From positions 27,232-91,231 of the forward strand of contig DASSDB010000002.1 in assembly GCA_035697325.1 (NCBI GenBank): a stretch of DNA of 64,000 nt. Direction: 5' to 3'. This document shows positions 17,097 through 24,510 of this stretch, piece by piece; the stretch's first letter is position 1; each line of letters starts with the position of its first letter. The translations under genes were made by a program, and so were the position numbers. The DNA comes from Candidatus Saccharimonadales bacterium. Lineage in GTDB: Bacteria > Patescibacteriota > Saccharimonadia > Saccharimonadales > Saccharimonadaceae. The notes below the pieces were generated by a model. It was not told the origin of the DNA and made no database searches. It saw only the letters and a list, made by a program, of their open reading frames with translations.

Positions 17097-18026
17097 GTGC
17101 GCTGGCTTCTTTTGCCTTTCAAGGCAATCCGCCATCTGTACCGCTGGATGTGGCGGATTCCCCGCTACATCGGCCTGTTCATGATCTTCATGGTCACAAT
17201 CAGCCCCCTCTTGGCCTACATCGGCCTGGATGCTGCCTCTCGCCTCGCCCTGTCGGACGAACCCACAGTTCAGTCCTATAAGGGCACGGGTACTAAGGTA
17301 GGTCGCATCGTCTTCCTTGGTGGAGCCGGCGCGTCTCCGTCCGCACAGGCGGCCGGCATGCTGGCAATGCTTCAGGCGGAAGCAAAGAATGTTGACGTGA
17401 TCGAGTATGCTTCGGGAAAGTTCTCGAGCAAAAAGATTGAGGACTTCGTGATCGCGAGAATCGCAGATGACGAGCATGTCATCTTCGTTGGCGCATCACT
17501 CGGTGGCCTGCTCAGCTATGACATCATCAAAAAGCTGAGAGTCAGCGGCGACACGCGCAAGTTCGGTGTTGTCCTGATCGACGCACCGGCCTCGGGCAGC
17601 GATGTCATCGGAATCCCCTGGATTCTGAAGCAGTTCTCGTGGCTCCCCCTGGGCGGTATCACCAACCAGTGGTATCACCCGCCGTTCGACCGCAATGCGC
17701 CCGCCCTAATCGATCCCGACGCCAACCGACAGCAGCTCGAAGCACTCTGGCAGAGCTACGAGACCTGGGAAACCAGCTGCTGGATCAACCAGGGCGACTA
17801 CGTGTTCTCTCATGATCCGATAGAGAGACTCACTGATGTCACCTGGTATTACATCCGCTCGGGTGCCGATGATTTCGTAGGTGAAAACTCCCGGAGTCAC
17901 TGGCAGAATGACCAGGGGCCGATGGAGGGTGGGATTGTTCCCGAAGGCAAGCACATAGCCTTCCTGAACCGACCCAAGCTGTACAATGCCGAAATTAAGA
18001 CCGGCATCGAACGCGTGGCGGCCTGA
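17097..18026 (+). CDS. Membrane-anchored alpha/beta hydrolase-like protein, foreign-looking
   Basis: 309 aa from a GTG with AAAGGGA upstream. Residues about 22-45 form a membrane helix (IGLFMIFMVTISPLLAYIGL). The rest fits an alpha/beta hydrolase: a strand and turn VGRIVFLGGAGASPSAQ, the nucleophile elbow VIFVGASLGGLLSYD with the Ser of GASLGG, and a late His in VPEGKHIAFLNRP. The substrate is unknown. Codons are markedly GC-rich (GCC, CTG, ATC) compared with flanking genes, and the gene has its own promoter and hairpin terminator. Horizontal acquisition, perhaps from an actinobacterial host, is an inference. Confidence 0.75.
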   Translation: MRWLLLPFKAIRHLYRWMWRIPRYIGLFMIFMVTISPLLAYIGLDAASRLALSDEPTVQSYKGTGTKVGRIVFLGGAGASPSAQAAGMLAMLQAEAKNVDVIEYASGKFSSKKIEDFVIARIADDEHVIFVGASLGGLLSYDIIKKLRVSGDTRKFGVVLIDAPASGSDVIGIPWILKQFSWLPLGGITNQWYHPPFDRNAPALIDPDANRQQLEALWQSYETWETSCWINQGDYVFSHDPIERLTDVTWYYIRSGADDFVGENSRSHWQNDQGPMEGGIVPEGKHIAFLNRPKLYNAEIKTGIERVAA

Positions 18027-18046
18027 TCTGTAGTTGGACAATCGAG

Positions 18047-18081
18047 GTGAACGCCCGCTCTGAAATACGAGCGGGCTTCAC
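18047..18081 (+). terminator. Hairpin terminator of the 309-aa gene
   Basis: GTGAA-c-GCCCGCTC pairs with GAGCGGGC-TTCAC around an 8-nt loop (13 bp with one bulge). It lies 20 nt after the stop; the following sequence is moderately T-rich (TGCTTCACTATTTT). Confidence 0.7.
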
Positions 18082-18093
18082 TGCTTCACTATT

Positions 18094-18678
18094 TTAAATC
18101 TTTTTGATTATTTCTGGCACCATAACAAAATCGTCTATTAATGTTTGGCGCATACTGCCATTGTAAAGCGCCGCGGCCGGATGAAATAGAGGGATAATAA
18201 CGAGCTTATCTTTGCCAAATTGGATTCTTTTAGGTTGGCCATGTATGGCGCTTATGCGCATACCGGGCAAAAAATATTCCATGCTGTGCCGCCCGAGCGT
18301 AATCACTACCTTTGGCTTAATAATCTGAAGTTGTTTTAGAAGATAAGGCCAAAACGCTTTCTTTTCCTCGGGTAAAGGGTCGCGATTATTTGGAGGGCGA
18401 TATTTTACGATGTTTGTAATGTACACGTCGCTCCGTTGCATGCCAACTTCAGCAAGCATTTCATTAAGAAATTTTCCCGCGGCGCCCACAAATGGAAGCC
18501 CTTGCTCATCCTCATTTTTACCGGGTGCTTCACCAATAAATACGATTTCGGCATTGATATTTCCATCGCCCATAACAAGGTTTGTCGCCTGCTCCGCTAG
18601 TTCCGAACAAATTTTTTTATCGATAATTTCTTGTTTGATTCGGTCCAGCTGGGCTTGTTTATCGTCATCGCTGCTCAT
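18094..18678 (-). CDS. Uracil-DNA glycosylase, family 4-like, with iron-sulfur cysteines missing
   Basis: 194 aa. Family-4 motifs are clear: IVFIGEAPGKNEDEQGLPFV (uracil-binding GEAPG), the TNIVKYRPPNNRDP segment and the late FHPAAALYN. The enzyme removes uracil from DNA as the first step of base excision repair. Three of the four cysteines that hold the 4Fe-4S cluster in this family appear replaced: only C24 remains near the N-terminus, Y93 stands in the usual KCRPP position and F109 in the usual CxPYL position. TAAAGT lies exactly 6 nt before the ATG, predicting a leaderless mRNA. Confidence 0.88.
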   Translation of the reverse strand: MSSDDDKQAQLDRIKQEIIDKKICSELAEQATNLVMGDGNINAEIVFIGEAPGKNEDEQGLPFVGAAGKFLNEMLAEVGMQRSDVYITNIVKYRPPNNRDPLPEEKKAFWPYLLKQLQIIKPKVVITLGRHSMEYFLPGMRISAIHGQPKRIQFGKDKLVIIPLFHPAAALYNGSMRQTLIDDFVMVPEIIKKI

Positions 18679-18684
18679 AACTTT

Positions 18685-18690
18685 ACTTTA
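18685..18690 (-). promoter_or_regulatory. -10 box of a leaderless promoter (UDG)
   Basis: TAAAGT on the minus strand, 6 nt from the ATG at 18678. Confidence 0.5.
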
Positions 18691-18742
18691 CAGAGTGCTT
18701 ATAAATAAGGCAAACGACCTGCGGTTTTGCATACGTACAGGA

Positions 18743-18771
18743 TTGATAAACAGCTATATTTCTGGCATAAT
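18743..18771 (+). promoter_or_regulatory. Promoter of the 104-aa foreign-looking gene
   Basis: TTGATA (18743-18748) and CATAAT (18766-18771) are separated by 17 bp. Confidence 0.7.
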
Positions 18772-18806
18772 ACCGGGGCGTATCAACCAACTACAGAGGG
18801 ATGGTC

Positions 18807-19118
18807 ATGGAATACAGATTTCCGGCCAACGAGATCCACACGATCCAGTCGACACGCGTGGCTACATACACGACGCAGACGGCAGAAGTCGGAGATGACA
18901 TCGTCGTTGTTGTCCCCGATGGGGTGAACTGCGAGGCTGAAGTTGTCGCTGGTGTCCTGAACCTCACCGGGGACGGCGGCAACGCCACACTGAGCGGCGA
19001 CCTCAACCTCCAGGTGGGCTTCGTCTCGGGTAATGTCTCGGGCGGTGCGCTCAGCCAGTCTGTGCAAATCAAGGTTCCGCCCTACAAGAGCAACCTGAAC
19101 ATCCGCAACAGCTGGTAG
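18807..19118 (+). CDS. Small beta-rich protein of unknown function, foreign-looking
   Basis: About 103 aa from the ATG at 18807 (MEYRFPANEIHTIQSTRV); an ATG at 18801 in the same frame is an alternative. The sequence alternates Val/Ile with Thr/Gly/Asn (DDIVVVVPDGVN, GVLNLTGDGGNATLSGDLN), suggesting an all-beta fold without signal peptide or membrane helix. No family is recognised. GC content and codon use are much higher in G/C than those of flanking genes. It has its own promoter and a perfect 17-bp hairpin downstream, so it stands as an independent transcription unit. Confidence 0.6.
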   Translation: MEYRFPANEIHTIQSTRVATYTTQTAEVGDDIVVVVPDGVNCEAEVVAGVLNLTGDGGNATLSGDLNLQVGFVSGNVSGGALSQSVQIKVPPYKSNLNIRNSW

Positions 19119-19125
19119 CAATTTA

Positions 19126-19160
19126 CATCCCATTCTTGGCCATTGGCCAAGAATGGGATG
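19126..19160. terminator. Perfect 17-bp inverted repeat, probable terminator
   Basis: CATCCCATTCTTGGCCA and its exact complement meet around a single T. It starts 8 nt after the stop of the small beta-rich gene. No U run follows, so factor-independent termination is uncertain; RNA stabilisation or a mobile-element end are alternatives. Confidence 0.6.
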
Positions 19161-19232
19161 TAGAAATACTTCCTTAGCCTCTAAGAAGCTCTGAAATTAT
19201 CATAAAAACGACTCCGTTCATAAGGAGTTATT

Positions 19233-19262
19233 TTGCTTTTTAGAAAGTTATTCTCGTATTAT
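19233..19262 (+). promoter_or_regulatory. Promoter of the zinc-ribbon gene
   Basis: TTGCTT (19233-19238) and TATTAT (19257-19262) with an 18-bp spacer. Confidence 0.6.
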
Positions 19263-19305
19263 AAGGAGGAGCCACTACTCTTTTTGAGAGGAGGTGAAGA
19301 TACAT

Positions 19306-19506
19306 ATGGCTCGGTATGTGTGTCACAAGTGTGGCGGCCGCGACCCCTTCTGCATTATTTGTTGGGGAAAGCGTTACTACGCGCCAAAGGAGAAGGCGGA
19401 CCAGAAAATCGAGGAAATCCCAGCTCAGCGCACAGGACCATCCGAAGATCTTGGTACGCCATCAACTGACACTGAAAGAACGGAATCAACCGATGCCTGC
19501 ACCTAG
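19306..19506 (+). CDS. Small zinc-ribbon protein of unknown function
   Basis: 66 aa from the ATG at 19306, preceded by the near-perfect Shine-Dalgarno AGGAGGTGA. The N-terminus MARYVCHKCGGRDPFCIIC has two CxxC pairs six residues apart (C6/C9 and C16/C19), a compact zinc ribbon. The C-terminal half is hydrophilic and Thr/Glu/Pro-rich, probably unstructured. A nucleic-acid- or protein-binding role is likely but unproven. It sits in a cluster of small GC-richer genes and has its own promoter and terminator. Confidence 0.65.
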   Translation: MARYVCHKCGGRDPFCIICWGKRYYAPKEKADQKIEEIPAQRTGPSEDLGTPSTDTERTESTDACT

Positions 19507-19571
19507 CGGCTCTATGGGTGAGAGTGCCAGGTTTATTCCCTTGCACTCTCCCCAGCTCCCTGTTGAGAATC

Positions 19572-19604
19572 AAACAACCCCTCAGCTTAGGGGTTGTTTT
19601 ATAT
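19572..19604 (+). terminator. Intrinsic terminator of the zinc-ribbon gene
   Basis: AAACAACCCCT and AGGGGTTGTTT form an 11-bp stem with a 6-nt loop and run into TTTTATAT. Just upstream, GAGAGTGC and GCACTCTC (about 19520-19550) form another weak stem. Confidence 0.85.
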
Positions 19605-19640
19605 AACCAGTGAAGAGTGCGGACGAGCGCACTCTCTTCC

Positions 19641-19880
19641 TTATTTGGAAAGCGGTAGTGGGCTGAAGTCATAAACACTGATGCACTTGTGGGCCAGCGA
19701 CTTACCAACGATTCCCGCTGGTGTGTCCACACCGAACAGATCAGACAACTCCTTGATATGGAGTTCGACGTCCGCAACCGGTATCGACATCTTGGCCGCG
19801 ATGGCCTCGTTGTCGTATCCGTCGCCGAGCCACTTGACGATTCTGGACTGGGTGTCGTCCAGAGCGATCCTTGATTCCAT
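19641..19880 (-). CDS. Stand-alone LuxR/GerE-type helix-turn-helix protein
   Basis: 79 aa. Residues 7-52 (LDDTQSRIVKWLGDGYDNEA then IAAKMSIPVADVELHIKELS) follow the LuxR C-terminal DNA-binding pattern: helix, turn with G-x-x-N-x-x-I-A, then recognition helix. There is no receiver or ligand-binding domain, as in other single-domain GerE-like regulators. The ATG is preceded by AAGGAGTG, and a consensus promoter lies 40-70 nt upstream. Its target is unknown. It is convergent with the zinc-ribbon gene and a hairpin (about 19614-19638) separates them. Single-domain GerE-type regulators are common in Actinobacteria. Confidence 0.72.
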   Translation of the reverse strand: MESRIALDDTQSRIVKWLGDGYDNEAIAAKMSIPVADVELHIKELSDLFGVDTPAGIVGKSLAHKCISVYDFSPLPLSK

Positions 19881-19921
19881 TGCTACACTCCTTGTGTGTA
19901 TGTAGCTCGTCCGCAGGTGTA

Positions 19922-19950
19922 ATTGTACGCCTGATTACATCTGTTTGCAA
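19922..19950 (-). promoter_or_regulatory. Promoter of the LuxR-type HTH gene
   Basis: Minus strand TTGCAA (19950-19945) and TACAAT (19927-19922) with a 17-bp spacer. Confidence 0.75.
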
Positions 19951-19965
19951 TTAGATTTTTTACAA

Positions 19966-22083
19966 CTATTCGTCGACAGCTTTAATGCTAAGGCTTAAGC
20001 GACCTCGCTCATCGATTCCAGTCAGTTTCGCCTTTACCATCTGACCTTCATGGAGAACATCAGTCACCTTTTCAACACGGTCCTTAGAGAGTTGTGAAAT
20101 GTGGACCATGCCGTCGATACCCGGCATAATATTTACGAATGCGCCGAAATCTTTGATGCTTACGACCTTGCCTTCGTAGATCTTGCCCACTTCAGGTTCT
20201 TCGGTAAGGCTCTTGATCCAGGCAAGTGCTTTTTCGATATTTGTCGTATCTGAAGCAGAAACGGTAATGAGGCCATCCTCTTTAATATCGATTTCAGCAC
20301 CGGTCTCAGCAGTAATTTTGTTGATGACTTCTCCGCCCTTACCAATGACAGCGCCGATTTTCTCCGGGTTAATCTTGATTTTTTCGATACGTGGGGCGTA
20401 TGGACTGATTGTGGTTCGTGGTGCGGCCAACGTTGAAAGCATATGCTCTAAGATATGTGCACGACCCGGCTTTGCCTTACGGATGGCTTCACCAAGGATC
20501 TCTACCGGAAGACCGTGAACTTTCATATCCATTTGAATGGCGGTGATTCCCTGCTCGGTACCAGTGACCTTAAAGTCCATGTCGCCGGCAAAGTCTTCGG
20601 CGTCAGCGATGTCGCTTAATACATATGGTGTATCGCCATCCATCATCAGACCCATAGCGATACCGCTAACTGGACGTTTGAGCGGAACACCTGCATCCAT
20701 CAGTGCCAAAACGCTGCTACAGGTTGCTGCCATAGAGGTTGAACCATTCTGGCTCATGATTTCCGTCACACTACGGATTGCATACGGGAATTCTTCTTCG
20801 CTAGGGAGCATGGGAAGAACAGCACGCTCCGCCAGGTAGCCATGCCCAATTTCACGGCGACCCGGACTACCGAGGCGACGGACTTCGCCTACGGTATACC
20901 CAGGAGCATTGTAGTGATGCATATAACGACGCTCGCCATCATTGACTTCCATCGTATCGACAAGTTGCGCATAGCTCAGCGGTGCTAAGGTAACGATGTT
21001 CATACCCTGAGTAACACCACGAGTGAAGAGGCTTGAGCCATGCGTTCGCGGCAATATACCAACCTCGCTTGAGAGCTGGCGGATTTCATCCAATTTACGG
21101 CCATCTGGGCGAGTGCCATGTTCAACGATGCCTTTTCGCACATCTTTATGAAGCGCCATAGTGAAGGCTTCATTGTATTCATCTCTGAGTTCCTGATAGT
21201 CTTCTTCGCCGAATTTTTCAATCATTGCCGCATGGAACTCGTCTCGAAGTTGGGCTACCATTTCGTTTCGCTCAGGGTATGGCTTGCGAAGGTCTTCACC
21301 GATCTTACCCTCCATCCATTCATCGACGATTTTCTGAAAATCTTCATTTGGCAAGACAAGCTCATATTCGACTGGTTGTGGAGCGATTTTTTCAACCAAT
21401 TCTTTTTGTAGTGCGATTGCTGGTTGAAAAGCCTCGTAAGCCCAGGCAAGTGCATCGATAACGACGTCTTCGGTGACTTCGTTTGCTCCGGCTTCAACCA
21501 TCGTAATGCCGCTCTCGATTCCCGCAACCACGAGATCAAGCTCACTTGCGGCACGTTCTTCAGGCGTTGCAAAAGCTTTGAATTCACCGTTAACGTGAGC
21601 AACACGGAGCCCAGCGACAGGCCCATCAAATGGTACGCCCGAAAGCATAATAGCGGTGCTTGCTGCGATCATAGCAATTGCATCGGGGCGGAAATCCGGA
21701 TCCATCGAGAGGACACTTGCCACCACCTGCACTTCTTGGCGATATCCCTTTGGAAAGAGCGGGCGAATCGGGCGATCGATAAGACGGCCGATAAGAATCG
21801 CTTCGTCACTAGGACGCCCCTCACGCTTGATAAAGCGACTGCCTGAGATTTTTCCAGCTGCATAAAATTTTTCTTCATAGTCGATAGAAAGCGGAAAGTA
21901 ATCCATCCCTGTTTGCGTACGTCCGGCCATAGCCGTTCCAAGCACGACGGTCTCACCGTATGTAACGAGCACGCTTGCCGACGTACGAAAGCCGACACGG
22001 TTTACCTCTAGTGTAAGCGGCTTGCCGCAAAAGTCAGTACTGACAGAGATGATTTCTTTGCCATTTGGGTTGATTGTAGACAT
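19966..22083 (-). CDS. pnp: Polyribonucleotide nucleotidyltransferase (PNPase)
   Basis: 705 aa, full length. Two RNase PH-like domains are seen (GRTQTGMDYFPLSIDYEEKF with SRFIKREGRPSDEAILIGRL, and GTRPDGRKLDEIRQLSSEVG with YEVGEVRR-like GEVRRLGSPGRREIGHGYLA), followed by a KH domain (INPEKIGAVIGKGGEVINKI) and an S1 domain (GKVVSIKDFGAFVNIMPGID). It degrades RNA phosphorolytically from the 3' end and probably works with the nearby RNase J. AAGGAGG precedes the ATG. The leader contains two hairpins, listed separately. Confidence 0.97.
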   Translation of the reverse strand: MSTINPNGKEIISVSTDFCGKPLTLEVNRVGFRTSASVLVTYGETVVLGTAMAGRTQTGMDYFPLSIDYEEKFYAAGKISGSRFIKREGRPSDEAILIGRLIDRPIRPLFPKGYRQEVQVVASVLSMDPDFRPDAIAMIAASTAIMLSGVPFDGPVAGLRVAHVNGEFKAFATPEERAASELDLVVAGIESGITMVEAGANEVTEDVVIDALAWAYEAFQPAIALQKELVEKIAPQPVEYELVLPNEDFQKIVDEWMEGKIGEDLRKPYPERNEMVAQLRDEFHAAMIEKFGEEDYQELRDEYNEAFTMALHKDVRKGIVEHGTRPDGRKLDEIRQLSSEVGILPRTHGSSLFTRGVTQGMNIVTLAPLSYAQLVDTMEVNDGERRYMHHYNAPGYTVGEVRRLGSPGRREIGHGYLAERAVLPMLPSEEEFPYAIRSVTEIMSQNGSTSMAATCSSVLALMDAGVPLKRPVSGIAMGLMMDGDTPYVLSDIADAEDFAGDMDFKVTGTEQGITAIQMDMKVHGLPVEILGEAIRKAKPGRAHILEHMLSTLAAPRTTISPYAPRIEKIKINPEKIGAVIGKGGEVINKITAETGAEIDIKEDGLITVSASDTTNIEKALAWIKSLTEEPEVGKIYEGKVVSIKDFGAFVNIMPGIDGMVHISQLSKDRVEKVTDVLHEGQMVKAKLTGIDERGRLSLSIKAVDE

Positions 22084-22102
22084 TATATGTCCTCCTTATT
22101 TT

Positions 22103-22185
22103 TATTCGCCCGTTTGTTAAAGCGAATAAGTAACGGGTGGAGAAGTTCCTTGTATAGTATAGGAATTCCTCCATCCACCACTTAC
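22103..22185 (-). promoter_or_regulatory. Structured leader of pnp (two hairpins)
   Basis: Next to the Shine-Dalgarno sequence TATTCGC pairs with GCGAATA around 12 nt (22103-22128). Directly upstream a long imperfect hairpin (22127-22185) pairs TAAGT with ACTTA, GGTGGA with TCCACC and AGTTCCT with AGGAATT. Leader hairpins cut by RNase III and PNPase autoregulate pnp in enterobacteria; the same here is an inference. Confidence 0.55.
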
Positions 22186-22272
22186 TATGCCACGGTGCGA
22201 TTATCTTCTCATTATATCACGAGGCTTCTCTTATTGGGTGATATCAGTCACAGTTTCTACCCCTGTTAATAT

Positions 22273-22301
22273 TTGTGCAAATATTCAGATTATGCTATCG
22301 T
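22273..22301 (+). promoter_or_regulatory. Probable promoter of the whiB-like gene
   Basis: TTGTGC (22273-22278) and TATCGT (22296-22301), 17-bp spacer; the hexamers are only partly consensus. Confidence 0.5.
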
Positions 22302-22336
22302 ATTCTTACGTTGCACCCAAATGAAAAGAGGACGCA

Positions 22337-22633
22337 GTGGCACCTCAGTACAAGCGGCTACCTGGCCCCGTCTCGGACATGTGGGATTGGCAGCGCCTCG
22401 GCAACTGTCGCGACGAGGACAGCGCCACGTTCTTCCTGCCCGACGGATGCCGTGGGCTGGAGCGAGCACGTCGAGAAGCACGTGCAAAAGCCATCTGTCA
22501 GACCTGTCCCGTACTCGAGCGGTGTCGGGAACACTCATTCACTGCTCCGGAAGCTTACGGCGTCTGGGGCGGGCTTAGTGAAGGTGAGCGGAACGCGATC
22601 ATCAAAGCCAACCGATTGCGCACCACAGCCTAA
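22337..22633 (+). CDS. WhiB-family iron-sulfur transcription regulator
   Basis: 98 aa from a GTG start with AGAGGA upstream. The four WhiB cysteines are present with canonical spacing: C24, then C54-x2-C57-x5-C63 (AICQTCPVLERCREH), and the GVWGG turn follows at residues 76-80 before a basic C-terminus (KANRLRTTA). WhiB proteins bind a 4Fe-4S cluster, contact sigma factor region 4 and regulate transcription; they are typical of Actinobacteria and their phages. GC-rich codons, its own promoter and a strong terminator set it apart from neighbours. Acquisition from an actinobacterial host or phage is the simplest explanation. Confidence 0.9.
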   Translation: MAPQYKRLPGPVSDMWDWQRLGNCRDEDSATFFLPDGCRGLERARREARAKAICQTCPVLERCREHSFTAPEAYGVWGGLSEGERNAIIKANRLRTTA

Positions 22634-22641
22634 CTTAGGGT

Positions 22642-22684
22642 GAAACAACGGACCTCCTAGAACTTTGTTCTAGGAGGCTGTTTC
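22642..22684 (+). terminator. Terminator hairpin of the whiB-like gene
   Basis: CCTCCTAGAAC and GTTCTAGGAGG form an 11-bp stem with a TTT loop, extended by GAAACA/TGTTTC across an internal bulge. AATCCTTTT follows. Confidence 0.8.
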
Positions 22685-22691
22685 AATCCTT

Positions 22692-23684
22692 TTACGCGAG
22701 CAATTTGAGTGCATCCAGCAAACGATCCATATCAGGCTGTCTGGCTGAAGCGACCCGAATTACACTATGGCCTTTGAAGTTGTCAAAGAGATGCGTTTCA
22801 ATCTGGTATTTTTCTCTCAGTATCTTATGCAGGTCATTACTTGGCATTGTTTTATGCTTGAAAATCACGAATAGATCGAGTGATGCGAACGTTTCATACC
22901 CTAGTTTATTCACCGCGTCCGCGGTCGTCTGATGTGACTTTTTTATCGCGGCTATGGAGCTATGAAAATCGTTGATTTTTTTGAGCGCAAAAAGCGTCCG
23001 CGCCTGAGCCTCACTATTAACATTAAAAAACGGCCGATGCCGGTTAAATTCTTTAATAAGATGCGGATCGGCAAGAACGTATCCAAAGCGACTTCCGGCC
23101 ATGGCGCAAAACTTACTTAGGGTCCGCGAAACGACTAGATGACGTGGGTATACTGGTATCAAATCGCTCACTGTTTTGCCATAAAACTCAAAATAAGCTT
23201 CGTCGGCAAATACCTTATAGCCCGCCTCCAGTATCTCGATAATTTGTTCGCGTGCTACCACATCGCCAGCAGGATTACTCGGGTTGTCAAGCATTACTAC
23301 AGTGTGCGCTGGCTCGGCCCCATACTCTTTTAATACCTTCGACGAAAGCTGCGTCCTATCATGCGGAAGACTAATGACGTTCGCCCCGATATGCGATGCA
23401 TACACCGGATACTGATAATACATTGGTGGGATGACCACGACATTCAATTGATCATCAGCTAGTTTGTTAAAACGAAGATAAATATCGATAAGCTCGTCAG
23501 AGCCGTTTCCACACACGATCATCTCGGAGTCGACGCCAGTATAATCGCTAAGTACCTGTCGAGTAACCGTGCTAAACGGATCGGGGTACGCGCTTGTTAC
23601 CTGTAATGGTTCGTACGTATCGTACACATGATCAGCATGAAGGTTAATTCCATACTCCAAATGGAGTGTTGTTGTTTTTTCCAA
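22692..23684 (-). CDS. PLP-dependent aminotransferase, histidinol-phosphate aminotransferase-like
   Basis: About 330 aa from a TTG start (TTGGAAAAAACAACAAC) preceded by AAGGGGGGAT; the in-frame upstream extension reads as non-coding and overlaps a divergent gene. The class I/II aminotransferase fold is clear: YEPLQVTSAYPDPFSTVTRQ, IVCGNGSDELIDIYLRF, MLDNPSNPAGDVV, FADEAYFEFYG, and the PLP-lysine site VVSRTLSKFCAMAGSRFGYV (SK and GxRxG). The HisC-like branch is closest, yet no other histidine-synthesis gene is visible, so another substrate is possible. Confidence 0.85.
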   Translation of the reverse strand: MEKTTTLHLEYGINLHADHVYDTYEPLQVTSAYPDPFSTVTRQVLSDYTGVDSEMIVCGNGSDELIDIYLRFNKLADDQLNVVVIPPMYYQYPVYASHIGANVISLPHDRTQLSSKVLKEYGAEPAHTVVMLDNPSNPAGDVVAREQIIEILEAGYKVFADEAYFEFYGKTVSDLIPVYPRHLVVSRTLSKFCAMAGSRFGYVLADPHLIKEFNRHRPFFNVNSEAQARTLFALKKINDFHSSIAAIKKSHQTTADAVNKLGYETFASLDLFVIFKHKTMPSNDLHKILREKYQIETHLFDNFKGHSVIRVASARQPDMDRLLDALKLLA

Positions 23685-23772
23685 AAGATCCCCCCTTTTT
23701 TTAACCTTGGAGTATAATAGCATAAAGTACGCATATTGTGTGTAAAATAAAAATAACGTAGAGGGGTGGGCT

Positions 23773-24510
23773 ATGTTAAAAGAACGTATATTGCATGCGG
23801 CTACAGTGCCGCGATATTGGCTGGTGCCTCGCAAAGAGCGAGCGGTATTGGCTATCATTGCCATGATATTTTGGGGAGGGACCATCTGGCAGGCAATTTC
23901 TCATACAACCGCTGGAGCAAGCGTATTTTCCCTTTTTGGCCTGGGCTTACTATATCTCATATTTAGTATGTGGAATTTAATCGAAGGCCTACGACTCGCC
24001 TTCTCCAGCTTTAAAAAAGGTGATACCGAAGAAGCGTATCCTCGCGAACTAACCGAGCTATTGGTTGTTCTGGGGGCAATGGCCGTACTCAATGGTGTAG
24101 TTCTTCTTATTTACCTGTTAAGGGGGGCGTCATTTACTCTTGTTGACACGATAAGTCTGGGTGTAGGTTCTTTGATCGTTGCCGCCCTTGCGTTTTCTCA
24201 TGGACTATCCGGACTACTTCGTCACCCTATGGCCAGGGGGTGGCTGGCAATTGCTGGAAAAACCGTACCCCAGCTCGTGCTCGCTCTGCTTTTCCTTATA
24301 CATCCTACTGCTGCGAGTGGGCTTGCCCTCATTACTCTTCTCGGTATTGATGCACTTTCGCTTCTGCGGTTTATTCCAACCATAAAGGGCTATCGTAAGA
24401 ATAGGCAGAATACGCATCTTCGTGGCTTACTCCTTGGCGAAGCCGGCAATACTGCCAGCGGACTTTTGCTGACAGCATGCTGGGTAATCGCGCAGTTTCA
24501 GTTACGTTAA
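23773..24510 (+). CDS. Multi-pass membrane protein of unknown function
   Basis: 245 aa with about six hydrophobic segments (AVLAIIAMIFWGGTIWQAI, LFGLGLLYLIFSMW, LLVVLGAMAVLNGVVLLIYL, ISLGVGSLIVAALAF, VPQLVLALLFLIHP, LITLLGIDALSLL). The arrangement of paired helices recalls HdeD/DUF308-type membrane proteins but this is weak. Start ATG has GAGGGG upstream. Its end overlaps the convergent inositol monophosphatase gene by 9 bp. Confidence 0.7.
   Translation: MLKERILHAATVPRYWLVPRKERAVLAIIAMIFWGGTIWQAISHTTAGASVFSLFGLGLLYLIFSMWNLIEGLRLAFSSFKKGDTEEAYPRELTELLVVLGAMAVLNGVVLLIYLLRGASFTLVDTISLGVGSLIVAALAFSHGLSGLLRHPMARGWLAIAGKTVPQLVLALLFLIHPTAASGLALITLLGIDALSLLRFIPTIKGYRKNRQNTHLRGLLLGEAGNTASGLLLTACWVIAQFQLR

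Noticed and set aside
22273..22643. Alternative long frames overlapping the whiB-like gene
   Set aside because: High GC content opens several frames; only the frame starting at 22337 contains the four WhiB cysteines and GVWGG, and it has the ribosome-binding site.
23685..23885. In-frame N-terminal extension of the aminotransferase
   Set aside because: It overlaps the divergent membrane-protein gene and its promoter region and does not look like protein; the TTG at 23684 has a purine-rich site upstream and gives the family's normal start.
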